Origin: Macrostomum hystrix
Taxonomy: Eukaryota; Platyhelminthes; Macrostomidae
DNA length: 64,000 nt
Direction of reading: 5' to 3'
Assembly: GCA_950097015.1 (NCBI GenBank)
Contig: CATNEN010000001.1
Span: 27,123,001 to 27,187,000 of the forward strand
In this document: piece by piece, positions 53,540 to 64,000 of the stretch
Layout of the letters: the number at the start of each line of letters is the position of its first letter
Position numbering within the stretch: position 1 is the stretch's first letter
The notes under the pieces: generated by a model
What the model saw: the letters and a program-made list of their open reading frames with translations, nothing else
What the model was told of the DNA's origin: nothing
The model's database searches: none
Position numbers and translations under genes: made by a program

Positions 53540-55440
53540 TAAGTTCGCTAAAGTGGACTTGCGATCCGCATATTGGCAAATAGCATAAGACGAATCCGCC
53601 GAAGAACTGTCCGTAATCAACACATCACGAGGGCTGTATCGCGTCAAGAGACTACATTCCGATCTTAAAGGCGTCTTATCTATCAGGACGACGGTATTGT
53701 CTTCACTGAGAACACTGACGCGCTCAGAAAGCGATTAGCTTCTGTAAAAACCCGACTTGTGTATGTCATCATAAATGAAAGCAAGTGCATCGACCTCTGC
53801 GACGAGATCTCCTTTCTCAGCTTTAAAATATCGGCTGCTGGAATAGCCAGCCAGGCGAACGCCTAGTAGACAAGATAAGACACGTACACGTACAACAAAG
53901 AAGGAAGTGGAGCAGTTATTGGCTTGGTGAATTATTTTGGTCGTCTAATTCCGAACTTCTCTTTTAAAGTCGCGCCATTGAATCGCATCAAGAAGAGAAC
54001 CGAGGAGTTCTGCTGGTCTTTTCCAGTTCGCACGAGCTTTTGAGGATCTCAAACACGAAATTTCTTCACGGACTGTTGTGCAGCCATACAGTCTTGAGAA
54101 GGAGGCCATTCTCACGACGGACGCCTCTAAAGAAGACCTAGCTGGTGTCCTCACTCAGGATGGGCATCCTGTCATATACATTTCAAGAACCATTTCCTCA
54201 ACAGAGGTAAACTATTCCAATATAGAGCGCGAAGCGCTCGCCATCTTCTGGGCAGTTCACCGTCTGCAACACTATCTGCAGGGTCGAAAATTCATCATCC
54301 ACACCGACCACCAACCTCTATTGCGCCTCTTCGGTGGCAGTCTCCCGTTAAACTCGGCGCATCGGCAGTATCGGCGATGTTTTTAATGCAGTTTAATGCA
54401 CTTTCACATTGAGTATCTTCCAGGATTAAAGATCCCCCACGCTGATGCGCTCTTAAGACTCCAATTCAATGAGCCTAGTTTAGAGCCCAGCAACTTTTCA
54501 GCGATTGATTGCTTCACCTTTGAGTCTCCGACGATCAGTCCACAGCGCAATGTATCGGAAATCGAGTCGGACATGCTTCTTAAGTGCATCACCCATCGCA
54601 TCAGGTCCGGTGATTGGAGCAACTGCTCCCAGTCAGAATTGGTCTTTAAAAAGGCCTCGGAAACTTTAACTATAGAGAATGGTCTTTCATACATGCGCCG
54701 CCGGGTGTTAATCGCATTAAGACTTAGGAGAGAGGCCTTCAATGCGGTGCATGACATGCGCTCTGGTGCTGCTGCTGCCTATACTCATCTAGCCCAGACC
54801 TGCTGGTGGCCTGGAATGCAACGAGACGTTGAGCAATACGTACACTAATGCCCGACATGCAATGAGTTAAGACCTCGATTAGGAAAATCTCTTGATGTTT
54901 GGCCTGGAGCTACTGCTCCAGAGAGTGAACATAGATTAGGCGTTCGAGCCTGAATTGGGCAACATTCTCATCATCGTTTGCGTTTTCTGGCTGGATTGAG
55001 GCATTTCCGACTAAAGACAGGTCTGCCGACTGTCACCAGCTCTTTGCGCGAGTATTTACTCGATTCGGCGTCCCTGAATTAGTTGTCTCTGACAACGGTA
55101 CAGAATTAAGGTCCGCCCCTTGCTACAATGGCTCGAATGAAATAGGGCTCAAAATATGGAGATTCCACCGTACTCTCAACAGTCGAATGGTTTGACCGAG
55201 CGCTATGTGCAAACAGAAAAACGAGCACTACGGACATAGACGCAACGGCTCACTCACTCTAATTTCATCGCATTTTTGTAGAAAGTGCTGCTGCATCACC
55301 GCAACTCATCAACGGCACGCGGCTAGACGCCTGCAGAACTCGTATTTGGACGACGCCTTTGTGTACCTGTCATTAGAACCTTCCAACAGGGCGACATCGT
55401 GCGCTACAAGCCCAGATCTGATGCTCAATGCTCCCGAGTA
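53540..55440 (+). pseudogene. Degenerate Ty3/gypsy pol (RT, RNase H, integrase)
   Basis: Standard gypsy order. RT: AKVDLRSAYWQIA near 53550 and QDDGIVFTENTDALRKRL at 53690. RNase H: LTTDASKEDLAGVLTQDG, EREALAIFWAVHRLQHYLQG and HTDHQPLL at 54078-54330. Integrase zinc domain: AVHDMRSGAAAAYTHLAQTCWWPGM and CPTCNELR at 54735-54880. Core remnants VVSDNGTELR at 55082 and QQSNGLTERYVQTEKR at 55170. Many stops and frame changes make it a fossil. It is a different lineage from the 24.9-26.2 kb copy, whose domain order is inverted. Confidence 0.75.
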
Positions 55441-55459
55441 GAGTTGGATGCCCATTTAC

Positions 55460-56340
55460 TGCATCCCAAATTGGATGCAGTAAAAGCAAATAGGACAAAA
55501 AGGGATCATTTATTTTGCCTAAATATATATTGCTTGGATATTTTAAAAATAAAATTATGCAGTTCGCGAAGAACTGCATTAGTGTAAATTTTCAAAGTGA
55601 AAGTTATTACGGAAGTCGATAAGTGTAATTGTTTTTACACTTACACTGGATGATGAAGACACTCTGTGACATTTTGAGTCGTGTAGCTCCACGTAGCTGC
55701 TAACAATGATTATCTATTCATCTACATCATCATGTCATAATAAAAATTTTATAGGACATTTAATATTCTGCATGTTAATATTCGTCAATTTCTTATGATT
55801 TATGAATTATGATGTTCTAATGGTTAAAACTGCAAGCTACTAAAAGTCAAAGCTCAAAATTCAAAAGTCAAAGTCAAAGCCAAACACATAATTTATGTTT
55901 TCATTCACTTGTTTCTGCGTAGTTGTGGAACTTTCCCTTCTTCATAGTATTTTCACTTCTTCGTACTGTGTGCAAAATTTAGCAACACTATTTCCCTTTA
56001 AATACTTGTTTGATTAATTAAATTTGTTGCTATCACAGCCTTCATTGTGTGGTGCTGATTCTATATTTTTTCAATGGGGCTACTTGTGCAATGCTATGCA
56101 TTTAAGTCAGACCATCTATTAGGCAGGCTTAAAATAAATCGAATTAAATAGGTCTGTGATTCACAACAGATCGTCGGAGCGGTGCTCATCCCTGTCTCTT
56201 GAGCCCTGCCCTGAGCCAGTAAGGAGGCTGCAGTCTTTGGAGTCCTGGATTCAGGGCCAGTGTAACTTACCCCATGAGTGTAACTCACCCGTACAGGGCC
56301 AGTGTAACTCAGAGCCCCCAGTAACTAGACTGGTACATAA
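55460..56340. other. AT-rich interval
   Basis: No gene. Contains GTGTAACTCAC-type short repeats at about 56263-56320 just before the SINE-like sequence. Confidence 0.4.
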
Positions 56341-56349
56341 ACCTAAACA

Positions 56350-56440
56350 TGTGCCAGGGTGGCGCAGCCCTGTGGTTAGGACGCTGGGCTCGCGATCGGG
56401 AGTTTGTGAGCTCGACTCCCGATAGCAGCGATGCACTATC
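56350..56440 (+). ncRNA. tRNA-derived SINE head
   Basis: GGTGGCGCAGCCCTGTGGTTAGGACGC resembles a pol III A box and GAGCTCGACTCCCGA a B box (GTTCGANTCC), spaced as in a tRNA gene. It lacks a matching acceptor stem, so it is a SINE head rather than a tRNA gene. The body and tail are not resolved. Confidence 0.55.
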
Positions 56441-56759
56441 CAGGGTTCACTTAGCCTTTCATACTTCAAGCCTTCAAAGACAAAGAGAATTTTAGCTACA
56501 AAGAAGATAGGCTCAAAGGCATTAGGTTTACTGAGAATTATAAATCACGGGCCAAGAATTTGAAATAATAAAATTTAAAGGTCCTCTGACTTAAAGTTCT
56601 TAATGAGATAAACATGCAAAACAAAAAATATGCAGCTCGCCTGCTGGGGTCCAGAAAACGGGGGTATGATTAATATAATGCTGGAACATTGTTCCTTTGT
56701 CTTGCTGTGCTTCACTGTCGTTTCAACTTTATGTAGATATGTCACCTCTCTTTCCAGCT

Positions 56760-59220
56760 ATGACAAAGAGCTTCTGTAGTGGTAGCATTTCCTCTGATTC
56801 GGAGTCAACTCAACTGACAACGATTCCAACTACGAAACTTCCATGGGCGAGTACGGCTTTTTAAGTTCCTCGAATTCTCTTGAGCCTGCGGCTTCAGTCC
56901 TCTGCACGAGGCAAGCGCTGCATCTGATGATGGTAACGAGGCTGGTGCCCAGGCAGTCAACGAGAATCAGGAGGCTAGAACCGATGATCTGATCGGCTTT
57001 CATTTGGAGTCTGATGAGAGCAACTTCCTCATCTTCGTGTTCAAAGGCGAGAGTCTGAATTTGGACACTATTTGCGCGCTGCTAAAACTATGGATGATAG
57101 TTTCCGCTATTTCGGAAAAAGCTCTGGACCGACTGCTGCACTTCATCCCGCTTGTTGCTCCTAGCGGAACGTTTTCCGCTTCCTATGATGCACTGATTTC
57201 TAATCTGCGTCGTTCATTTGTTGTGAGAAAGGACTTTGTGATCAAATTGTGCGCAGTTTGTTTGGTGCTAAAAAACTGTTCTGACCATTCTTCCGACCTA
57301 TTTGAAGGTATTTGGCTCCTAAATGTTGGTCAACAGATTGAGCTACTCATCGATAAACATTTTAAGGACATTTTTGCGTACCAGAATGTACTCAGCTAAT
57401 GTTTGAGAACCGATGTGCTGAATTCCGCGGTCACATCTGAATTGGATGCACTGGCAACTCCTCAAACGTTGCACTTGGATTTTCTTTATTGCGCGGATAG
57501 CGCAAACTTTTTTAATGCTGCAAACATGTCCATTTGGCCGTTTTTTGCTGTTTGTCTGAATTTGCCTGTTCAGATGCGGCAACATTTTGTCAACATCATT
57601 ACCATCGCACTATTTGCCAGTCGTGGAAAACGAAATTTTGAAACCTTCCTGCCAATAGTTTTCTTTTTTACCTGCATCACTTCTGCATTATTCCCTGTGA
57701 CCTGTGACTTACCAGCTCTATCTTATTTGTTTGGCATTAAACAGTTCAATGGTTGATTTTCCTGTCCAAATTGTGTGTTGACCAAAGAGAAAGACCATTA
57801 AAAGTCTCGGAAAGGGTTTCGATCACGATATTCCCAACAGTCGAAGGCATTGAATTGCGGAGTCACGCTTTACACCTGCATCATTTGCATGCTTTAAAAA
57901 CTCAAGGACTTCCATAATTCTTTGGAATCAAACGCACCGCGTTCTACTTCGGATTGTTAATTTCCAGACAATTTTATTATTGACTCCATGCACTGCTTGT
58001 GGGAAGGGCAGACAAAGCACATTCTTACCTACTTGACTGACCCTAAGAACCGCAGATCTCCATTTGTGCTTCGAGCTGCCTCGATTAAGGCAGTCTATTC
58101 TCAGCTCAAGTGTCTGAAGTTGCCCCAAGGCATTGGCAGTTAGCAAGCTGTCACTCTGGAAAGCAAAAAACTAAAAGGTTTTCGCGCCTTACCTGCTGCC
58201 TGTTGTTTTTCTACCCAGAGTTGACGATCACAAATTTAGAAGCTTGTTGCTTCTCTTGCATTTGATTTGTGTATTGCTTTCATACATGCGCAACACCCGG
58301 CCGACCCGGCCGAACCGGCCGGGTTAAACGAGGGCCAAGCAAGGTAAGTCGCAAAAACCAATCGACCAAGCGCAAAAAAATCAAAGGGGGGACCAAGGGA
58401 CAAAAAAGGAAGGCGTGAAGAAAAGGAAAAAAGGGAGAGAAAAAGAGAGCAAATGAGAGCAAACTAAGTCGTAAATAGAGCAATGAAACGAACTAAGTCG
58501 CAAATGAGAGTAAAAACTAAGTCGCAAGGCCGGCTAAGATTTAGGAGGTTGCGCATATATGATTGCTTTATTCCTCGAACTCTTGCGTTGCTACCTTAAA
58601 GAGGCTATGCGAAATGTTTTTGCCACTTTGCCCTAAGTTTCCACGAGTGCTGCTATCAAACTTTCACTTACTAAGCCACCTGCCAGATTAATAAGAATGC
58701 ATTGGACCATTGTTTTCTGTGTCGATTTTCCCTTTCAAGTCCGCCATGCATTCGTTTAACCAATTGCATTTTGGCAGTCGCGCACATGGCAAGCAAAGTT
58801 GCGAAAATGTTCTATGGATGAAGCTACTTTTGTATTCGTTGGAAGCAGCAACAGAGTAAAATGTTCAAATTTTTTATGCCCTCTCTGCCATTGCAGGTGA
58901 ATATGTCACTTCTGCAAAGGGCCGTATGAGTAATAGAACCAGGGCTGGAAAACTTTTGAGTACTGTCCGTAACGACGACCTACTGCATATGTGCATCTTG
59001 TTTTGTCTCACAATTTCTGGTTCTTTTTTTGCTATCACCGATTTTGCCGATAGCAAGATAATTGGTCCGTCTCTTTTCATGCATTGCCATCTGATAGACG
59101 TATTGTTTAATGTACAGATGTGCCAGAATCTTGTCCAAGTCAATTCGGACCAGTGTGAACTTCTCGACTTTGCTCGATCTGATATCCCACTCAGCAATGT
59201 TCTCAGCAATGTTATTTGTT
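56760..59220 (+). pseudogene. Degenerate CACTA/EnSpm transposase
   Basis: Acidic N-terminus (DSESTQLTTIP, DEAGAQAVNENQ), then LDTICALLKLWMIVSAISEKALDRLL, a stop at 57399, then HLDFLYCADSANFFNAANMSIWPF, the first-Asp block (Asp present), and NIITIALFASRGKRNFETFLP. After 57756 the frame changes several times (LPPQGIGS-like, VDDHKFRSLLLLLHL, NVFATLPKFPRVL). The second Asp and the Glu are not clear. A MITE interrupts it at 58281-58561. Confidence 0.6.
58281..58561. mobile_element. hAT-type MITE, 281 bp
   Basis: Ends CATACATGCGCAAC and GTTGCGCATATATG are inverted repeats with one mismatch in 14. An exact 8-bp direct repeat ATTGCTTT flanks them (58273-58280 and 58562-58569), the hAT hallmark. Inside are a GGCCGACCCGGCCGAACCGG palindromic stretch and AACTAAGTCGCAAA-type subterminal repeats. 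There is no coding capacity. Confidence 0.85.
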
Positions 59221-59229
59221 CATTATAAA

Positions 59230-60040
59230 TGCATCACTTCTGCATTATTCCCTTCTAGGGTTTGCTCCTTTGCTTGGAACTAAATTGTTTGTTTTTGCAG
59301 AAAATCTGCATAGTTTTAAGGTTCAAAATATAATTTACTTAGAATGTTGTACAACTTACAAACCAATTACTACTCACCCTACTTTCCAGCTCGAGGTCAA
59401 CTGAAATTTTAGCCTGAAATCTAGTCTAGCAATATTTTCATCAAAAAGAAACACATTTTCTATCATAGTTAGTCATGCATAACAAGCATGTTAAAGTGTT
59501 GTGTCTAATCTGCTCAAACTGGTCTGGCCAATCTTATTAACTATGGAAGCATTTTGAAACAGAGAAAACCACTGTATAAGAAGACAGAATCAGGGCCATG
59601 ATTTATTTCTGAAAAGCAAATTCAAAAACAAAACCCTTGGCTCTCTGTCTTATCTGTAGGGCTTTAGTTTTATCTTGTATAAATTCCATGGCTCGGAATA
59701 CCATAATAATACCAGTGCAAATTATTGTTTGGCTGTCAAGCAACTCTTTTTTAGGCTTATGTGCTTTTTATTCATGATACTAATACTCATACTAGCCTGG
59801 GCAACATTTTGAACCATAATTGGCTTCAAAATCATATCCAATTACAAGGCCTCTTGTAATTGCTATCCAGATTGATAATGGTGCATAAAGCAATATGAAT
59901 CAAACTTTAATAATATTAAAAGGATCCGTCCCCAATAAAAGCAAATAGGCCTAGTCAAGTCTAAGCCTTTAAAGCTCAAAAGTAATTCTATCTGCACCTT
60001 TTTCATTTGACTCAAAATAATTTTAACCTTCAGCCCAATG
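59230..60040. other. AT-rich interval
   Basis: No supported gene. Confidence 0.4.
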
Positions 60041-60059
60041 CCTAGGTTCTATAGAAGCC

Positions 60060-60185
60060 TCACCTATATTATCTTACCTGTCTTATCACTGACCTATCTT
60101 ATCTCACATTTCTCATCTCTGAACTGTCTTATGACTGACCTATCTTATCTCACATTTCTCATCTCTGAACTGTCTTATCTCTTGT
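60060..60185 (+). repeat. CTTATCTCACATTTCTCATC tandem repeat
   Basis: About two copies of a 50-bp unit with GACCTATCTTAT and CTGAACTGTCTTAT. Confidence 0.7.
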
Positions 60186-60361
60186 CTAGCAATGCACCTT
60201 GTGTTGACAATAAGGCACATTTGTATCACTTGTCTAATTTGCAACTTGTGGAATAGAAGAGGTCTAGGAATGACTGCCCACTATTGGCATCATCATCCCA
60301 AGAGCAAATCACTGCCAATATCAAATTTTGTCCCTTGGAGCATAGGCTACAAAGGGACAAA

Positions 60362-60775
60362 ATTAAATGGCAATCTTGCAGTTCAGCACATTTAATTATT
60401 TTTAATTTCAATTGTATTTCATTTAATTTAATGAATCATTTAGTCAATTTCATAACTTCAGAATAACTTCAGTTTGACAACTCAAACTCAAGTTGCCACT
60501 TGGCAAACTTTGACAGCCTATGGAATTGTGCAACTTGGACACTACAATGCGGAAGATCTTCGGGAATCTTCTATTCTGGGTGGCTTACTACTACCCCGTG
60601 TAATTGGTGCAGCTTTGTTAGTCTCTGACTCTGACTCTGAGGTTTCCAGCATGTGTCTGACTGTCTCTTGTTGTTTCCTGTTGCATTGTATTGCATTCTG
60701 TTGTCGTTATGTTGCCGTCTAAAACAATTTAAATTAAAAATAATTAACCGTGCGGAACTGCAAGATTGCCAGGGA
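60362..60775. repeat. Foldback sequence with about 50-bp inverted arms
   Basis: GGCAATCTTGCAGTTC...TTAATTATTTTTAATTT at about 60369-60415 is repeated in inverse at about 60725-60771 with few changes, with about 310 bp between. Probably a non-autonomous foldback element; no target duplication seen. Confidence 0.6.
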
Positions 60776-60779
60776 TCCA

Positions 60780-61215
60780 AACATCTATCCTTGTTCATAC
60801 TGCATTGACTTAACTATCTTTCTTGAGAAACACCTAATTTCCTACAACTGGTTAATGGATACATAAAGAAGATTCAAGTCCCAACTGATGATTTGAATGC
60901 TGCTAGGCCTAATATAGCAGCAAACCTGTTTCTTTGAAACCTACATGATTAAGCTGTCAATGGTGATTTTGCTATTCCTATAAGTTCTATGGCCATTATA
61001 AGTATAATATCAAACAATTAATTGATCTTAATGAGGGATTTCTACACTAATATGTAGACTGTTAACCTAAACTCCTTGCTTTTTGTTCAATCTCTATAGC
61101 TTAGTTATATTTGTTTGTTGCTGACAGTTGCCTTTTATGCACACCTTTAACAATGTTTCTATGCCGATGCATGCTTGCCATGTCTACCACACGAATTGGA
61201 TCAGACATTAATAGG
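60780..61215. other. AT-rich interval
   Basis: No supported gene. Confidence 0.4.
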
Positions 61216-61218
61216 GGT

Positions 61219-61508
61219 CCATGAGACTTGCCCGCAGGCGAACTGCCCGCCGAGATTTGCCCGCAGGAGATTTGCCCGTCGAGATTTGCCCGCCGAGGTT
61301 TGCCCGCAGAGATGTGCCCGCAGTGCATTCTGCCCGCAGGAGATTTGCCCGTCGAGATTTGCCCGTCGAGATTTGCCCGTCGAGATTTGCCTGTCGAGAT
61401 TTTCCCGCAGAGATTTTCCCGTCGAGATTTTCCCGCAGAGATTTGCCCGCAGAGATTTGCCCGCAGAGATTTGCCCGCAGAGATTTGCCCGCAGAGATTT
61501 TCCCGCAA
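61219..61508 (+). repeat. 14-bp minisatellite, about 20 copies
   Basis: Unit AGATTTGCCCGCAG with GTCG/CCGA variants. All three frames on plus stay open with a 14-residue periodicity (42 bp), producing Arg/Pro/Ala-rich peptides that I regard as artefacts. Confidence 0.9.
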
Positions 61509-61699
61509 TGCAGTTTTAATCTTGCAAAAATCGACTTATACTTATCGAAATTATTTACCTGCCAGATTTCAACCGTGTGAATCTGAAACTCTTACTGCCG
61601 CAAATGCATAAGATATTTCTTTGGCATTTCGCAGACACCTCAAATTTCCTTTCTGCTAAATTACTGTAGCCTGTTCTATAATCTTTTGTAGCAGCAATT

Positions 61700-61960
61700 T
61701 TTTGCTGGTGCCTGGTGGTAGGGATGGTAAAATCCCGGCTAGTTTCCAATCCCAGGATTGTCGGGTTCGGGATATTCCTGTCCAACTCCCATAAAATCCC
61801 CAGCATTTTCAGTCCCAGCAAATCCCGAAAAATTGAAATCCCGCTGAATGGTGGGCAATTTTAAGTCCTGAGATTGGAATTCCAGGTGTTTGCTCTCAAA
61901 TCCCGGTCCCGGTATTGGAATCTCTAGCTGGTGGAGCGCTGTCTGTTTCAAATTCACATG
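61700..61960. repeat. Inverted AATCCC/GGGATT repeats
   Basis: Many short AAATCCC, CAATCCC and GGGAT motifs in both orientations, a pattern like non-autonomous transposon ends. Edges are not defined. Confidence 0.4.
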
Positions 61961-62335
61961 TCAGCCGCCTGGATTTTATCACCTCGATCTGCTCAACCAC
62001 CGAACGACAAATCCAGTAAATAAGCCATGGGGTCCTATATGGTGCATGTCGGGGACCCCACGACATTTTATAATCTGGCCCTTACATAGAGTATGAGTAT
62101 GCAGAGCATTTTCTAAAAACATCGCCTTGTGCATGTGGCGACGGGCAGCTGGCTTATCTATATAACAAATTTAATGAAATTTAAAGACCTGCTTATTAAC
62201 TCCTCGCTAAAGATCCAGAAAGCAGTGTAAACAAAGTCTGATGTGATTCTTTCTCGCTAATTCTATCCTGGACCCCTATATCTCAATTCCCAGTCTTCGA
62301 TAAAATGTCCATAAAATCTGTCTGGATTTCATTCT

Positions 62336-62365
62336 CTCTGGGTCTGGGTCTGGGTCTGGGTCTCT
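62336..62365 (+). repeat. GGGTCT microsatellite
   Basis: About four copies of a TCTGGG hexamer. Confidence 0.8.
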
Positions 62366-62522
62366 CATTCTCTCTTCTCTTTCTGATTGGCTGCAGGCAC
62401 CCCACCCCTTTAGCCTCCTTCTTGTCTTGCGTGCCCCTCATTCCTTTGATCGCGCCTCCTAACCCAACCCCTCTCTTTGCCCACCCCTCCTTTCTCTCAA
62501 CCCCTTGTTATCTCCTATAATA

Positions 62523-62530
62523 TATAAATA
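62523..62530 (+). promoter_or_regulatory. TATA box upstream of the MULE gene
   Basis: TATAAATA in a TATAATATATAAATAC context, 115 bp upstream of the ATG at 62645, following a pyrimidine-rich region. Confidence 0.5.
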
Positions 62531-62644
62531 CACTGCCCTTCCTTACTGCTTAGTGTATTCAACTTTAGTCTGGTCAAGTTAGACTGCGACAACTCTACAT
62601 ATATAAAGTGAATTTCAAGACAACGTTAATAACAAGCAGACCAC

Positions 62645-64000
62645 ATGGAAGCAGCTCCTCCCATCGCTGTGCGCTTTAGTGCAACAATTCGTGGGAAGCG
62701 CAAAGCAGCCTGCGAAGGCTACTACTTTACACTTGAAAGAACTAGCCTGGTCGACGAAGAGGTGTCATTTTGGCAGTGTGAAGAACGGCGCTTGGGATCA
62801 TGTCCTGCTCGAATCCACATCCGGAATGGCTTTAAAGTGCGACAGCTGAATGACCACAATCACGGACCTGACGGCTCTCGATTCCAAGTTCTTGAGGCTC
62901 TTCGGGAGATTAAATCGGATGCCAGGAACACCGTGAATTCGACGGCAAATATCGTCATGGAACACACAAATGGGCTGTCTGAGTGTGCAGGCATAGCCCT
63001 TCCATCTCAAAGTGCATTAAAGCGGCAAGTTCAAGATGTTCGTCAAACGCACCAAGGTCTTCCAGTACAGCCGCTCAACCGAGCCGAGCTCATTATACCT
63101 GAAGAATTTCAATTCAACAACGGAGCACTGTTTCTGCTGCATGACTCCGGACAGGACAACAATCGAATTTTAATCTTCGGTAGCAAGGATAACATTCAAG
63201 CCCTGCAATTGGCGACAGATTTCTTCTCGGACGGCACATTCGATGCCTCGCCGCCACTGTTCGCTCAACTGGTGACAGTGCATGCCGAACTTCAAGGCTT
63301 CATAAGACCACTCATCTACGCATTGCTACCCAACAAGACCGAAGCAACGTACTGTCGATTTTACGAGGCTCTGCATCAATTGGCGCCGAACATGAGGCTA
63401 CTTCGCTGGATGTCAGATTTTGAGCGAGCTAACATGAATGCTGTTCAGCATGTCTTTGGCATCGAGTCAACAGGCTGTCTATTTCACCTCGTTCAGTGCG
63501 TGTACAGAAGAGCAGTTGCTGAGGGATTAAAGCGTCAGATTGAAGAAGAAGATGGCGAGATGTCCGTCTGGCTGCGTTGCCTTTCTGCTTTGGCCTTTGT
63601 GCCTATTAATAGTGTTCCAGCAGCATTTGATGAGTTAATAATGCTGCCTGACTTTCCTGCGGAGATGGCTTCAACAGCAGACTATTTTGAAGCCCAGTGG
63701 GTCGGCCATCGACTTCCTGGCGGAGGAAGACGGCAGCCTCGATTCTCACCTTCAATTTGGAATGTTCGTGAGCGAACTTTGAATGGACTTCATCGCACGA
63801 ACAACGCAGTTGAAGCCTGGCATAGGAGGTTCCAGTCAATTCTGGGTTGCAGCAATCCGAATGTTTTTCGGCTCATGAAGGACCTCAAAAAGGAAGTCGA
63901 ACACCAGGCACTGCTGATGCAGCGAGCCAACGCTGGTGAAGCACCGAAGGAGCGGAAGAGATACGTGCAGAGCAACGCGATGCTTCTTCGCGTCACGCAG
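62645..64000 (+). CDS. FLYWCH-type MULE transposase, runs off the window
   Basis: 452 codons, open to the last base, so the 3' end is outside. The N-terminus (about residues 8-80) is a FLYWCH-type finger: RGKRKAACEGYYF, then W-x-C, C-x-A-R-I and HNH. The MULE DDE domain follows: D196 in FFSDGTFD, D258 in MSDFERANMNAV, the conserved C/H block CLFHLVQC (H281), and E390 in RTNNAVEAWHRRF. All catalytic positions are present and no stop or shift is visible, so this copy may be functional. Codon composition is more GC-rich than the flanks. A domesticated MULE-derived gene is an alternative reading. Confidence 0.85.
   Translation, partial: MEAAPPIAVRFSATIRGKRKAACEGYYFTLERTSLVDEEVSFWQCEERRLGSCPARIHIRNGFKVRQLNDHNHGPDGSRFQVLEALREIKSDARNTVNSTANIVMEHTNGLSECAGIALPSQSALKRQVQDVRQTHQGLPVQPLNRAELIIPEEFQFNNGALFLLHDSGQDNNRILIFGSKDNIQALQLATDFFSDGTFDASPPLFAQLVTVHAELQGFIRPLIYALLPNKTEATYCRFYEALHQLAPNMRLLRWMSDFERANMNAVQHVFGIESTGCLFHLVQCVYRRAVAEGLKRQIEEEDGEMSVWLRCLSALAFVPINSVPAAFDELIMLPDFPAEMASTADYFEAQWVGHRLPGGGRRQPRFSPSIWNVRERTLNGLHRTNNAVEAWHRRFQSILGCSNPNVFRLMKDLKKEVEHQALLMQRANAGEAPKERKRYVQSNAMLLRVTQ

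Noticed and set aside
61219-61611. Arg/Pro-rich proteins across the 14-bp array in three frames
   Set aside because: All frames are open equally and have the same 14-residue period, as expected from a minisatellite.

Overview
The window is eukaryotic: spliceable exons with GT-AG junctions, TATA boxes, AATAAA signals, AT-rich spacers full of mini- and microsatellites, and no operons or Shine-Dalgarno sites. The element set (CACTA/EnSpm transposases with a DUF4806 companion, FLYWCH-MULE, Helitron with an intron-bearing helicase, Ty3/gypsy pol, an RNase H-bearing LINE) points to an invertebrate animal. A free-living flatworm is one possibility, but nothing here fixes the phylum. Almost all recognisable coding DNA is transposon-derived, and I see no clear run of host housekeeping genes.

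Layout. 0.2-3.1 kb (minus): a two-exon gene for a zinc-finger tyrosine recombinase with the catalytic residues R...H-x-x-R...H...Y in place. 3.1-12.3 kb: mostly non-coding, with duplicated exon-like segments, CAG-rich and GC-rich islands, 150-500 bp direct repeats and two minisatellites. 12.3-13.5 kb: a BEN-like coiled-coil reading frame broken by one stop. 13.6-22.1 kb: an old CACTA transposase split by a complete, younger CACTA element (14449-20587; matching inverted ends, 2-bp TG target duplication) that carries a DUF4806 gene and an intact DDE transposase. 23.1-23.5 kb: the C-terminal piece of another CACTA transposase.

24.8-26.2 kb (minus): degenerate Ty3/gypsy pol in which integrase precedes reverse transcriptase, the Gmr1-like order. 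26.9-27.6 kb: broken IS630/Tc1-like transposase. 28.0-31.2 kb: a promoter-like block (CRE, two CACGTG, TATA), a hairpin-rich leader, an 85-codon membrane microprotein and a polyA signal. 31.3-33.1 kb (minus): the 3' part of a gypsy element, abutting a Helitron helicase fragment at 33.18-34.62 kb. 37.1 kb: a small coiled-coil protein. 37.8-43.95 kb: another CACTA element (transposase with two in-frame stops, then spliced DUF4806, then terminal repeats), interrupted by a LINE (39751-42661) with a 12-bp target duplication.

44.3-46.3 kb: gypsy integrase end with a long tail. 46.56-52.25 kb: an internally deleted LTR retrotransposon with LTRs, a tRNA-Gln primer site and a Gag-protease that contains a cold-shock-like domain. 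52.4-52.9 kb: a kinase pseudogene. 53.5-55.4 kb: degenerate gypsy pol. 56.35 kb: tRNA-like SINE head. 56.8-59.2 kb: CACTA transposase remnant carrying a 281-bp hAT-type MITE with an 8-bp duplication. 60-62 kb: repeats. 62.6 kb to the end: an apparently intact FLYWCH-MULE transposase that runs off the window.

The nesting gives a relative history: older CACTA copies were hit by a newer CACTA, a LINE and a MITE. The LTR element is young, with 4 differences seen over about 443 aligned LTR bases.
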